From contig CM046881.1 of NCBI GenBank assembly GCA_025667525.1, positions 25,307,580 to 25,371,579 on the forward strand: DNA of 64,000 nt. Reading direction: 5' to 3'. Shown here one piece after another: positions 41,601 to 52,720 of this stretch. The notes beneath the pieces are model-generated. The model was not told the origin of the DNA. It worked only from the letters and a program-made list of their open reading frames with translations, and searched no databases. This DNA comes from Glebionis coronaria (lineage: Eukaryota; Streptophyta; Magnoliopsida; Asterales; Asteraceae). Each line of letters opens with the position of its first letter. The stretch's first letter is position 1. A program made the position numbers and the translations under genes.

Positions 41601-43637
41601 AATGGATCCTTAAAATAAGGAATAATTTTATCTAGGAAAAGATTGACTAAACCTAATAAATAACTGATGCTAATCGACAATAAACAGCCAAAACATTGCC
41701 GTTACCGGCTGAAATCATCCAAACATAAGAAAAAACATCTAAATTTATTTCTAGTCCATATGGACCACATAGAAACCGGTCAAAACGTTTACACCCGGAT
41801 TCTAGATGGATGAAACACATATATGTATTTTCTTTGTTTAGTTTTGGTCTTGTTTTACCTAGTATAAAAGTTAGTCAGCTAGTATTTGAGGTAGTTGAGA
41901 ATGCACTAGAAAAAGAGCATCTCGACGACACATTATAATATAAAGGTCAAGATATGAGTGTGGTCTAAAAACACGTTGTGTTATTTGACCAAGAAAACAA
42001 TGATATTGTTTATCCTTCTGAAGCCTACACAAGTGAATAATATACAAAAAAATGACAAGTATTTTTCGACATTTCATGTAGGAGGATCATGCTTCTGTAT
42101 TATATGGATCTAAAATATTTGATTCCATATTTGATTCTATTTAAATTGAGACCCGTCAAGAAATAGAGTGCCAAACATAATCGTTAACATATAAAAACCG
42201 ATTTAGATTGAAATTATCTAACAATGTGGGCTGCAATAAAATCGTCATAACATGTGATACATGACTTCGTTTCAAGACCACAACTAAGAAAATGGATCCT
42301 TGAAATAAGGATTAATTTTATCTAGGCAAACATTGGTCAAAAGCGACTAAACCTGATAAAAAAATTGATGAAAATCGACCATAAACAGCCAAAACATTGC
42401 CGTAACCGCCTGAAATCATCCAAACATAAGAAAAAACATCTAATTTTATTTCTAGTCCATATGGACCACATAGAAACCGGTCAAAATGTTTTCACCCGGA
42501 TTCTAGATGGATGAAAGACGTATATGTATTTTCTTTGTTTAATTTTGGTCGTGTTATACCTAGTATAAAAGTTGGTCAGCTAGTATTTGAGGTTGTTGAG
42601 AATGCGCTAGACAAAGAGAATCTCGACAACACATTATAATATAAAGGTCAAGATATGAGTGTGGTCTAACGACACGTTGTGTTATTTGACCAAGAAAACA
42701 ATGATATTGTTTATCCTGGTGAAGCCTACAGAAGTGAATAATATACAAAAAAAGGACAAGTATTTTTTGACATTTCATGTAGGAGGATCATGCTTTTGTA
42801 TTATATGACTCTGAAATATTTGATTCCATATTTTATTCTATTTAAATTGAGACCCGTCAAGAAATAGAGTGCCAAACATAATCGCTAACATATAAAAACA
42901 GATTTAGATTGAAATTATCTGACAACGTGGGCTGCAACAAAATCGTCATAACATGTGATAAATGACTCCGTTTCAAGACCACAACTAAGAAAATGGATCC
43001 TTGAAATAAGGAATAATTTTATCTAGGAAAAGATTAGTCAAAAGCGACTAAACCTGATAAATAACTGATGCAAATCGACAATAAACAACCAAAACATTGC
43101 CGTTACCGGCTGAAATGATCCAAACATAAGAAAAAAACATCTAAATTTATTTCTAGTCCATATGGACCACATAGAAACTGGTCAAAATGTTTTCGCCCGG
43201 ATTCTAGATGGATGAAACACATATATGTATTTTCTTTGTTTAGTTTTGGTCTTGTTTTACCTAGTATAAAAGTTAGTCAGCTAGTATTTGAGGTAGTTGA
43301 GAATGCACTAGACAAAGAGCATCTCGATGACACATTATAATATAAAGGTCAAGATATGAGTGTGGTCTAAAAACACGTTGTGTTATTTGACCAAGAAAAC
43401 AATGATATTGTTTATCCTTCTGAAGCCTACACAAGTGAATAATATACAAAAAAAAGGACAAGTATTTTTCGACATTTCATGTAGGAGGATCATGCTTCTG
43501 TATTATATGACCATGAAATATTTGATTCCATATTTGATTCTATTTTAATTTAGACCCGTCAAGAAATAGAGTGCCAAACATAATCGTTAACATATAAAAA
43601 CCGATTTAGATTGAAATTATCTAACAATGTGGGCTGC

Positions 43638-43642
43638 AATAA
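43638..43642. repeat. Target site duplication AATAA, left copy
   Basis: AATAA precedes the LTR start TCTAACACCC and is repeated at 55656-55660 after the LTR end. Joining the flanks over one copy restores GGGCTGCAATAAAATCG, the normal satellite text. Confidence 0.9.
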
Positions 43643-46426
43643 TCTAACACCCCCACAAATGCTATGCGCAGCGGAACTACAACATTTGGGTGCTAGGCAG
43701 TTATCATCGCACACAAGATATATCAAACGACTCAAAGAGACGTAAAAGTTTTAACATAATTTAAACATTGTTAAAAACATACATGTCTACGGCTTTTCAA
43801 ACCCAAAATGATACAACACAGAGTTAGCGTTTCGGTCCCCACGAATCTCAACCCCAAAAGATACATTTTCAACAACATGATAGAAAAATTTAAATGTTCA
43901 AGTTAAATATGGGTGGAAAAACAAGTAGACGCCAAGCCACACACAACTCCCATCCAATGCATGCTCCATGCTACACTTCCTCAGTTACCTGAAACACATG
44001 CTAAATTGGGTCAACAAATAATGTTGAGTGGAATTCATAGGTTTTATAATCTCATTTTGAACATATGTGTTTTAAAAATCATTCACGATCATTAATAGAC
44101 TTGTCGATCAAACAATCTATTTTCAAGGTTATGAAAATTGTGTTTAAGCTCATGACACTAATCCGTTAACTCAATCACCCGCGTAATAATTACCGGCGTG
44201 ATTAAGATGAAACCATTGCCCCTTCTAAAGGCATCAGTTGCAATTATACCTTATCTCTTATCACAAATTATCCGTCCGCAGGGGGTACTCAACGTACTAG
44301 CCCTCGTCTCGGATAGGGTCGTCAACCCCATAGTACTATCAATTGTATAAGCGGCTATTTTCAATCCACACTAGGATTAAACAATAGTTAATAGTTCATG
44401 AATATAGGGTCTTTTGCAACTAGGTACTCAACACAATTTAAGGCAACATTCAGGTCCAATAATCATTCATGACATATGTTCCTTTTAGAAAACTAGAATT
44501 CATTTCCCTCGCGGGTAAAACAATTTAAAACAATAGTAAGCGAGGCTACAAATTCACACCTTATATATATAGAGTAGTCGACGATTCGAGTGACGATCAC
44601 TGACGATGATGAGGATGCCCGGGGAAATCAACACCTAACAAACAATAACACGTAATGAGTAATCTCATTTATAAACTTTAAGTACTGTATATTACATACA
44701 TATTAGTCAATCGTGATAATTACATACTCACGCCAAAACCAAACAAATAATTGTTACTCGTTTTATACTATTCATCCATGTTATTAACGTTATTACCCTT
44801 TTCACGTTTTTCGCCGATACTTACCAAAAGTATGGGCTGTTTTACTAGACCTTTTAATAAAATTTCGGAAAATTCTCATAAATACCTTAAGACCTGTAGA
44901 AAACCCATTTTTAATCCCATTAAAAGTTTTCGCTTTTACGACCCGTTACTCAACACATTACTAAACCTACGTTTTCGGACTGATTTTGCACATTGACCAA
45001 GTTGGACTCATTTGACCCATTTAAAATATACCATTGACCCATTTGACACCTAAGTCTAATAATAGACTCACAAATGCAGGTTTGAGATGAAAAATAAACC
45101 TTTAACCAATTACCAAACTATATCTATGGTCCCCGGGATTTGACCCAAAACCAAACATAATTTTGGATTATGTAGGTTCTCATCTCCCGGTACACGTATT
45201 TTCAAAACATCATAACTTTTGACTCGTTAGGAGTCGTAAGCTCTATCTTATACCAAATCGAAGATAAGAAGACGCTCTACAACTATATCCTAGTCTCATG
45301 ACCTGTTTACAAAATCAAATTTATAAAAACATCCTAAACATTCTGCCTAAAATTACCCATCTCAAAATCAATCCAACACTCGTTTCCAAACCATTTTACC
45401 GACACCTAGCCTTAACTTAAACAATCCTAACCATGATTAACCTTCCTAATCAGTACCTAACCCCTAAAATACCAAATCCATTTCAAAACCCAATCATCAA
45501 ATCAAACATGCAATGAGGTTTACCCACTCAAAAACATCTAAAAACATGAATTAAACACAAAAACCATAAGCAAAACATCAAACACCATGATCCACCAAAC
45601 ACCCCCATTTGGCCGTGGGGTGTGGGTGATCAAAACACCCCAACCAAATTGATTTTGGTAGGTTTGTTGGGTGATTATCCATCTATTATACCCCAATTAA
45701 ACATGCATGAACTCAATTAACATAAAAACAAATTTTTGAAAAACCCATTTGATTCTTGAAAATTTTTATGGATGCATGTTGGATTAAAGTATATGAAAAC
45801 ACTTGTAATGATTAAACTAGAAGTGGTCTAACCTTGGTTTTAATTAACACAAGCTAGAAAAAAAATTATGTGGTGGTGGTGTGGTGGTTTGGCCGTCGGC
45901 CTAAAGAGAGAAAAGAGAGAGATGGGAGAAATTTTTTGGTGAATTTTGTGTTGTGTGTGTGTTTGGTTTACACCTTGTAAAAATTTGGGGCCCTTGTTGT
46001 GCAATTATAGCATTCTTTTGGCCTTAAGTGAAAACGATCTCAAATGTTTGCGGGAATGACTCACTAGTCAATTTGGAAAATTTTGCGGGTGTCGGGGATC
46101 ATCCCGAACACTCCAAAATACTTTTAGGACAATTTAAATGTACCCGGAAAGCAATAAAACGCACCCGACTTAACTTAACACGAACCGAAAGTAAAATCCT
46201 CGAAAAATTATAATATCGATAAAACGACAGCAAACATAGAAATTTGGGCATCCATCGGGATCGTAGTCGTCATCGTTCTTCTTAAATCGTCAATCGTCAA
46301 GATTACGACCTCAAACGTTGGTTTCAACCAAAATGATAAAATATATAGCAAATAAAATTTCTTAAAAATTTCAAAAATAAGCGTAATTTAGGGTAAGGTA
46401 AGTGACCTCGGTTCTAGGGTATCACA
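43643..46426 (-). repeat. 3' LTR of the Gypsy element
   Basis: This 2784-bp LTR starts TCTAACACCC and ends GGGTATCACA on the plus strand. In element orientation it runs TGTGATACCC...GGGTGTTAGA, so its ends are TG...GA rather than the usual TG...CA. The matching LTR at 52724-55655 has the same ends. It contains a 5-unit TA run at 44562-44571 that is greatly expanded in the other LTR. Short frames here (for example 43913-44095 and 44751-44996) recur in the other LTR and are not supported as genes. Confidence 0.94.
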
Positions 46427-46447
46427 TCCACCCCTCCTTAAAGAGAG
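46427..46447 (-). promoter_or_regulatory. Polypurine tract of the Gypsy element
   Basis: On the minus strand the bases before the 3' LTR read TTTAAGGAGGGGTGGA. This is the expected plus-strand primer directly upstream of the 3' LTR. It lies 30-50 nt beyond the gag-pol terminal stop at 46478. Confidence 0.75.
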
Positions 46448-46477
46448 CGACGTCCCGGCGCTCGCCTCTTCTTATAC

Positions 46478-48253
46478 TCACATTTCGTGCCGCTGGAACA
46501 GACGAGGATACTTCTCCTTGAAAAAGTCCTCACGTTCCCAAGTGTATTCCGGTCCACGCCTAGAATTCCATCGAACCTTCACAATGGGAATTCTACTATG
46601 CTTCAGCCTCTTGACCTCTCGGTCCATAATTTCCACGGGTTCTTCCATGAAATGCATTTTATCGTCCAGTTGAATCTCGTCCAAAGGAATCACCAATTCC
46701 TTATCCGCCAAACTCTTCTTCAAATTTGATACGTGAAACGTGTCATGAATAGCACTAAGCTCGTTCGACAACTCTAACTTATACGCTACCGGTCCAATTC
46801 GTTTGACAATCTTAAATGGTCCAATATACCTCGGACTCAACTTTCCTTTCTTCCCAAAACGAATCACACCCTTCCGCGGAGAAACCTTATGCATAACCAT
46901 GTCTCCGACCTCAAATTCCAACGGTTTTCTTCTATTATCGGCATAACTCTTTTGTCGGCTTCTTGCAGCAAGTAATCGGTTCTTGATTTGCAAAATCTTC
47001 TCTTTCATCTCCAAAACCATTTCGGGTCCAGTCAACTGACTTTCTCCTACTTCACTCCAACACACAGGTGATCTACACTTCCTTCCATACAACGCTTCGA
47101 ATGGTGCAGCCTTGATGCTCGCATGATAACTGTTATTATATGAAAACTCCACTAAAGGTAAGTGGCGTTCCCAACTTCCTCCAAAATCAATCACGCATGC
47201 TCGGAGCATGTCCTCTATCGTCTGAATAGTTCGTTCGCTTTGGCCATCAGTATCCGGGTGATAGGCCGTGCTCAAACTCAATTCAGTGCCCATCGCACGT
47301 TGAAGTGATTTCCAAAATTCCGAAGTAAACCTACTATCGCGATCCGAAATGATCGATAAAGGTACACCATGTCTGCAAACAATCTCCTTCACGTACACAC
47401 TGGCCAGTTTCTCCATGCTGTCCGTCTTCTTCATAGGTAAGAAGTGAGCAGATTTCATCAATCTATCCACTATTACCCAAATCATATCACATCCACTTGG
47501 AGTTCTAGGTAAACCCGTCACGAAATCCATAGCGATCCTCTCCCATTTCCACTCTGGGATCTCTGGTTGTACCAACAGCCCAGACTGTTTCTTATGTTCG
47601 GCTTTAACCTTCGCACAAGTCAAACACTTACTAACGTAACGAACAATATCCGCCTTCATATTCGGCCACCAATAGACTTTCTTCAGGTCATGATACATCT
47701 TATCCGATCCAGGATGTATCGAGTACTTCGACTTATGAGATTCGTTCTTAACCAAATCTCGTACTCTAGGCATTCCTTCCTCAAATGGACACAACGGTAA
47801 CCAAATCCGATTCTCGAAGTATCTAAGCCCGACTGACCTAACCACAAAAAGAGGTTTCAACAGTCTCCCCAGATTCTCAGCACCAACATTCTCTTCCATT
47901 AATCCCTTCTCTTGAGCCTTCAATATTGTTTCAGTTAAATCAACACCCTCAGTCATCACTAAAGCTCTGACTCTCAAAGGTTTCTCTCGATCCTTCCTAC
48001 TAAGTGCATCCGCTACGACGTTCGCCTTGCCAGGATGGTAGCGAATCTCACAGTCATAATCACTCAGTAGTTCTATCCATCGCCTCTGTCTCATGTTCAA
48101 CTCCTTTTGGTCTAAAATGTGCTGCAAACTCTTGTGGTCAGTGAATACAACACACTTCGTCCCATTCATGTAGTGTCTCCACAATTTCAGCGTAAAAACT
48201 ACAGCTCCCAATTCTAAATCATGCGTCGTGTAGTTTTCTTCATTCTTCCTCAA
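46478..48253 (-). pseudogene. Pol part 2: RNase H C-terminal part, integrase, chromodomain-like tail
   Basis: This is 591 codons after the second stop; the first codon is TTG, so it is not a natural start. Residues 1-87 finish RNase H (E14 in DLELGA, D39 in FTDHKS, D82 in VVADALSR). The integrase zinc region holds H173, H180, C210 and C213, and the core has D243 (AMDF), D304 (SDRDSRF) and E340 (GQSERT), the D,D35E triad. The GPF motif is at 478-480. The last 50 residues ([25 protein letters not shown]) resemble the chromodomain tail of plant chromoviruses, which is thought to steer insertion into heterochromatin. That fits its place in satellite DNA. Catalytic residues look intact. Confidence 0.93.
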
Positions 48254-50623
48254 CTATCTCGACGCGTAAGCAATCACCTTCTCACGCTGCATCAACACAG
48301 CTTCATAACCCTTACGAGATGCGTCACAATACACCATAAAGTCTTCGGTTCCTTCTGGTAATGACAATATCGGAGCAGAACATAACTTTTCCTTAAGTGT
48401 TTTGAAAGCGAGTTCTTCATCATCTCCCCATTCATAAACCCTATTCTTCTCTATAAGCTTTGTCAATGGCTTCTCAATCAACAAAAATCCTTCAATGAAT
48501 CTCCGATAATACCCAGCCAAACCAAGGAATTGTCGAACTTCAGTCGGCGTTGTCGGTGCCGACCATTCCCTGATTGCTTCGACTTTGGCAAGATCCACAC
48601 GAACTCCTTTGCTATCAATTACGTGCCCAAGGAATTGCACAGACTCTAACCAAAACTCACACATCGAGAACTTCACATACAGCTTCTCTTTCTTCAGCAG
48701 ATCCAATATCTTTCTCAGGTGCTTCTCGTGCTCTTCCTTACTCTTAGAGTAAATAAGAATATCATCGATGAATACGATGACAAACTTATCTAGATACGGC
48801 TTGCATACTCGATTCATAAGGTCCATGAATACTGCAAGCGCGTTTGTTAGCCCAAAAGGCATCACTCGAATTTCAAAGTGTCCATACCGCGTACGAAAGG
48901 CAGTTATAGGGATATCCTCCTCTCTCACACGCAGTTGATGATACCCTGATCTCAAGTCTATCTTTGAGTATACACAGGAACCTTGCAATTGGTCAAACAA
49001 ATCGTCAATCCTCGGCAATGGATACCGATTCTTAACCGTCAACTTGTTGAGCTCTCTATAGTCGATACACATCCGGAACGACCCATCTTTCTTCTTCACA
49101 AACAACACTGGCGCTCCCCATGGTGATGAGCTTGGTCGAATAAATCCCTTATCCATCAACTCCTTCAATTGATCTGATAACTCCTTTAACTCTGATGGTG
49201 CTAATCGATAGGGTGCACGAGCAACTGGTGCAGCTCCCGGCATCAAATCGATTCGAAATTCGACTTCATGGGTGGGTGGTAAACCCGGCAACTCATCAGG
49301 AAAAACTTCCGGATATTCGCGAATTACAGGTACCTCTTCTAACTTTGCTTCTAAGTCACCATCACTAGAAACTTGTGCCAAAAACACATCACATCCATCT
49401 TCTACATATCTCATCATTTTCAAGCAAGATATCACTTTCAAACGAGAGGTGCATTCATCTCCCTTCACAGTCAAAACTCTATTCCTCAACGGGATCTGGA
49501 CTAATCTTTCTCCACAGACGATCCCGGCACTATGCGACATCAGCCAATCCATTCCAACGATCACATCGAACGATCCTAGCTCTATGGGCATTAAGTCGAT
49601 ATCAAAAGCGTAATTCCCTAACTTCAAGGTACACCCTTTTAGTATAGAATTTGTACTAACGATCTTCCCATCGGCTAATTCCACGTTATAACTAGTCGTT
49701 AACATTACCAGTTCTCTATCGATATGACGACTAAATTTAACATCTACGAAGCTCTTGTCGGAACCATAATCAAACAATATACTAGCATAACAAGCATCAA
49801 GTAGAAACGTACCGGTAACCACATTAGGGCCTTGCGGTTTATCAGCAGTCCCTAGTCGATACACAACCGCAACATTATTTCCTCCTTGCTTATTTCCAGC
49901 TTTCGGGCAATTCCCCTGCTTATGCCCTCTTTCTCCACATCCGAAGCAAACCATCACCTTCGTGGCATTTGCCCCAGTAGCTACCCCTTTAGCTCGGTAA
50001 TCTGAAATCCTATGACCCGCTTTTCCGCCCTTACCACACGCAGGTGGGCAATTCCCTACATGGTACAAATTACATCGACCACAGTGGGGATTCACCTTAG
50101 CTCCTCTAGGGTTAGTGATAGCCCTCATCCCATCATTTCTTCTCTGGTTGAACTGCTGGTTGCGGTTCTGACCTTGGTTGTTACGGTTTCCTCCACGATT
50201 TTGACCTTGGGATTGATTACTCTGAGCTGCCTCCCACTTTCTCTTGTTCCCTTCGGCAATGAAGTCCTTCTTATCTTGTAGTTTAACATCCATTAACGCG
50301 TGAGCCATTTGGACTGCTTCATCGAATGACCCAGGCTTAGATGAAGTTGTCTCACCCTTGATATTGCTTGACAAACTCTTGATGTACTGCTTCATTTTCT
50401 TGTTATCATCAACAAAGGCATCGGGACACAAAAGGCTTAATTCATTAAACCTCCTTGTATACGCTGTAATGTCGTTGTTCTTCAAAGTCAAATGCCTTAA
50501 CTCATCTTCTAGTTGACCCAGCTCCTCTTCGGGACAGAACTTTTTGGTCAAGAGAGCCTTAGTAGCAGTCCAAGTCCTCGCATTCGCTACCGCTAATCCG
50601 ACAGTGGCTACTTGATTGTTCCA
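48254..50623 (-). pseudogene. Gag C-terminal part, protease, reverse transcriptase, start of RNase H
   Basis: This stretch is open between the two stops. Residues here are counted from the TTG at 50551. Gag C-terminal part: capsid-like helices at 1-100, then a Q/N/R-rich linker (105-137). Zinc knuckles: C157-C160-H164-C168 (a short variant), a second that has lost two cysteines (G175 and Y185 at the expected places) and an intact third, C202-C205-H210-C215. Protease: the active-site motif reads ILFDYGS (258-264), with Tyr where Asp-Ser/Thr-Gly proteases have Ser or Thr, so it is probably inactive. Reverse transcriptase: D532 ([11 protein letters not shown]), MPFGLTNA, and F594-I-D-D597, the catalytic pair, intact. 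RNase H begins at YCDAS (D743) and is cut by the stop at 48254-48256. Confidence 0.93.
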
Positions 50624-50935
50624 CTAACTTAAGGCGTCATCAAGAAAAGTGGCAGCTGCAAACTTGACTTTATTTGCCTCTGAACATCCGCTAATCTCAA
50701 AAGTACTTTCGATCTTCTCTAACCACCTTCGGAGTTCTAGGGCTCCACCAGTTCCACGAAACTGCGTGGGACCGCATTTCATAAAACCAGCATAAGTACA
50801 CTCCCTCGGGGCTAGCTGTCTTCCTGCATTTCCACCTTGATCTGGGTTTCGGTTTGCACGATCCGCTTCGAGTGCATTTGCAATTGTTTCTTGAATCATT
50901 GTGTTCACACGGTCAGCTGTTAGCTTTGGAGGCAT
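50624..50935 (-). pseudogene. Gag N-terminal fragment
   Basis: This is 103 codons from ATG (50935) to a premature TAG (50624-50626). It begins MPPKLTADRVNTMIQETIANALEAD, a usual start for plant Gypsy gag, followed by a low-complexity basic/Gly region and the motif CTYAGFMKCGPTQFRGTGGA, which precedes the capsid-like domain. The same frame continues without shift beyond the stop. An acceptor-like splice sequence ends 23 nt upstream of the ATG. Confidence 0.92.
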
Positions 50936-51248
50936 GGTGAATTCTCAAGTACACCTATCTGCAAAGACAGGGAAAAATAGAAAAACGAAGTAAGTATACA
51001 CATTAAGATTAAGATGGATTTCTCTTTCAAGACATAATATAAGTACAACAACACATCACTACAAGGTTACTAATATCCATCAATTCACATCACAAAAGAG
51101 CAAATTAAATACATATCATAGATTATGAAAGGTAACATGGATTGTATTGATAAATCAACCAAAATTTGTGACAAGTAATGCCACTACAACCATACACCAT
51201 CAAACTTAAGTCATCAAGTTTTTCATCACAATACCATCATACAGGAGT
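50936..51248 (-). other. Spacer between the extra frame and gag, intron-like
   Basis: This 313-nt stretch is T-rich on the minus strand with no frame. It ends in a pyrimidine run and TTGCAG (AG at 50959-50960), a strong plant 3' splice-site pattern, 23 nt before the gag ATG. A possible donor, AAAG/GTCGTG at 51322, lies inside the 3' end of the extra frame and would give a 364-nt intron. The donor is weak, so splicing is a hypothesis. Confidence 0.45.
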
Positions 51249-52331
51249 CTAAAATAGTTCGATTACAATGATCAAAGATAAAATAAAATACAAGTAACTA
51301 GTCACGTGGTGATCCACACGACCTTTGGATGGTGGTTCTTCTTCATCCTCTTCGGGCTCTTCATCACTGTCTTCCTCGTCCTCGTCCATCTTCCTCTTTC
51401 CCTTATCATTCGGCCCACACTCAGTCGCCTTCTTCGTCCCAGAAGTAGATCCATACTCCACTGCTACCTGATTCCCTAAAGTGATACACACACCTCTTGC
51501 AGGTGGCTGGACCATAAAATCACTAGCCTCCATTTCCAAGTCATCTACAAATCTCCAATCTGGTGGTAAGGATGCTCTAACTCGATGCTCCCAACTTTGC
51601 ATCCTAGTCAACCTCGCCTGATCCTCCCTAACTTGCTCAAGACTAGCACTCAGGTTTGCTATCATCGATCTCAAACTGTTAATATCACTCTTATTTTCCA
51701 CTCCATCAAATTCAATCCTTGTAGTTCTTGCTAACAACCTCTGGTGTGCCCTCTCATTCACGTCGAACCTTTTGATTACTCTAGTTTCCACCACGTACCG
51801 CTCGTACATCAATCTATCCATTCTCCTCAAACGATTCTCACGATCCCAATAGTTTCTTGGCCTCGGAAAATAGACCTTTGCCACATTTTCATGAATAGAT
51901 CGCGATCTAGATGCATTGATGGATTCCGCACCACTCTCATTACTTACTCTAGTAAACCCTGGCACCGTCCTCAGGTAATCCTTACAATTGTCCATCGGGG
52001 GACGGACAGGTTGATGATCATATCGTCCTGTCGGAGGCACTTCATAACCCTTCGGTGAATTTGGAGATTGAAATAATTCGGGCTCGGTATGACCGACAGC
52101 ATTCTCGGGAATTCCATCATCCACCGGATCCTCTTCCTCGGAATCCTCTCCACCATCGCTACTAACGCTGAAGTTGTCCACGTCACTTTCGTCACTGTCA
52201 TTTGCCGGCTCTATCACTTCTTCTGGAGCTACCCATCCATTGTCACCATTTGGCGGGTTCGGAGGAAACGGTCCCCCTTCGTGTCCTACGACGTATTCGT
52301 CTCCATTTTCATTAGGCGGTACCTCGGCCAT
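51249..52331 (-). CDS. Extra frame upstream of gag, unknown protein (360 codons)
   Basis: The first ATG is at 52331 (the frame is open further up, but only from a TTG). I do not recognise the protein. It starts MAEVPPNENGDEY, then Pro/Gly-rich (17-32) and very acidic (44-73, many D/E/S). A charged helical part with coiled-coil character covers about 160-245 (Arg-rich, then leucine-spaced ENKSDINSLRSMIANLSASLEQ). A second acidic stretch (316-332) follows a KRK cluster. The last 15 residues are hydrophobic (YLYFILSLIIVIELF) and may be translated intron rather than real protein. No stop interrupts it, unlike gag-pol. It lies between the primer site and gag in the same orientation, so it belongs to the element. 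Ordinary chromoviruses lack a frame here. It could be a gag-like accessory, a nucleic-acid-binding or nuclear-transport protein, or a captured host fragment. Confidence 0.7.
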   Translation of the reverse strand: MAEVPPNENGDEYVVGHEGGPFPPNPPNGDNGWVAPEEVIEPANDSDESDVDNFSVSSDGGEDSEEEDPVDDGIPENAVGHTEPELFQSPNSPKGYEVPPTGRYDHQPVRPPMDNCKDYLRTVPGFTRVSNESGAESINASRSRSIHENVAKVYFPRPRNYWDRENRLRRMDRLMYERYVVETRVIKRFDVNERAHQRLLARTTRIEFDGVENKSDINSLRSMIANLSASLEQVREDQARLTRMQSWEHRVRASLPPDWRFVDDLEMEASDFMVQPPARGVCITLGNQVAVEYGSTSGTKKATECGPNDKGKRKMDEDEEDSDEEPEEDEEEPPSKGRVDHHVTSYLYFILSLIIVIELF

Positions 52332-52333
52332 TC

Positions 52334-52607
52334 CTGCAATAACAGAGAATTTTGGAGGGTACGTAAGATTACTATTCAATATTTATAAATACATGCATGC
52401 AAATGCAATGCAAAGGTGGTACACATGCCCAAAATGCGATAATATGATGCTCATGCATATGTAATATAAGGATTACGGTATCGAGTACTCCACGTACAAT
52501 TTCAACGTTTACATATAGTAGTTCAATATCTACGTAATAAATACCCACATATATTACTTCAACTCAAAGGTATACATCTATACCATGAATACAAAAATAA
52601 ACCTTAC
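52334..52607 (-). other. Candidate 274-nt leader intron
   Basis: On the minus strand a strong donor (CCG/GTAAGGTTTATTTTTG, first intron base 52607) is followed by T-rich sequence and ends in TCTCTGTTATTGCAG (AG at 52334-52335), 2 nt before the ATG of the extra frame. The sequence between has the composition of a plant intron. Leader introns are known in some plant retrotransposons. Splicing cannot be shown from sequence alone. Confidence 0.5.
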
Positions 52608-52706
52608 CGGAGCCATGCAGGATAGTTGTGTGCTTGGACGATTTCTTACGACACTAAAAGTTATAGTTTAGGAATTTTCAAAACGACCTAGTTCTCTATT
52701 ACTCAT

Positions 52707-52720
52707 GGCTCTGATTACCA
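52707..52720 (-). promoter_or_regulatory. Primer binding site, imperfect initiator tRNA-Met match
   Basis: The minus strand reads TGGTAATCAGAGCC, 3 nt from the 5' LTR. It matches the standard TGGTATCAGAGC except for one inserted base. The same 3-nt gap is seen in the LARD-type element. The insertion may reduce priming, in line with a decaying copy. Confidence 0.8.

Larger units (their letters stand above)
29703..43642 (+). repeat. Satellite array segment 2, strict A-B alternation
   Basis: The array resumes in phase after the first transposon. Monomer starts are 30355, 31047, 31747, 32437, 33136, 33828, 34528, 35218, 35919, 36611, 37312, 37991, 38692, 39392, 40093, 40785, 41485, 42175, 42876 and 43578, the last cut at 43642. 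Types alternate A and B throughout, so with the left segment 28 consecutive monomers form 14 A-B dimers. A monomers with the 8-bp deletion (A') start at 30355, 31747, 33136, 34528, 35919, 37312 and 40093 and are 690-692 bp long. The 37312 copy is 679 bp because it also lacks about 12 bp near 37950. Divergence between units is clearly lower here than in the left and right parts of the array. Confidence 0.96.
46478..50935 (-). pseudogene. Gag-pol polyprotein, one frame broken by two stop codons
   Basis: The region is a single frame of 1486 codons from a true ATG at 50935 to the stop at 46478, about the usual size for plant chromovirus gag-pol. In-frame TAG stops lie at 50624-50626 (codon 104, in gag) and 48254-48256 (codon 894, in RNase H). 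No frameshift is needed to read through. Domains in order: gag with zinc knuckles, protease, reverse transcriptase, RNase H, integrase, GPF motif, chromodomain-like tail. In an intact element it encodes the particle protein and the enzymes that copy the RNA and insert the DNA. The two stops, the altered protease triad and a damaged zinc knuckle say this copy no longer makes working protein. The pieces are described separately. Confidence 0.93.

Noticed and set aside
48251..48253. Natural start of a separate RNase H-integrase gene
   Set aside because: The first codon is TTG directly after an in-frame TAG, and upstream sequence continues the same domain; it is one broken frame.
49272..49647. 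Plus-strand frames of 90-113 codons inside gag-pol and the extra frame
   Set aside because: They are antisense shadows of the real minus-strand coding region.
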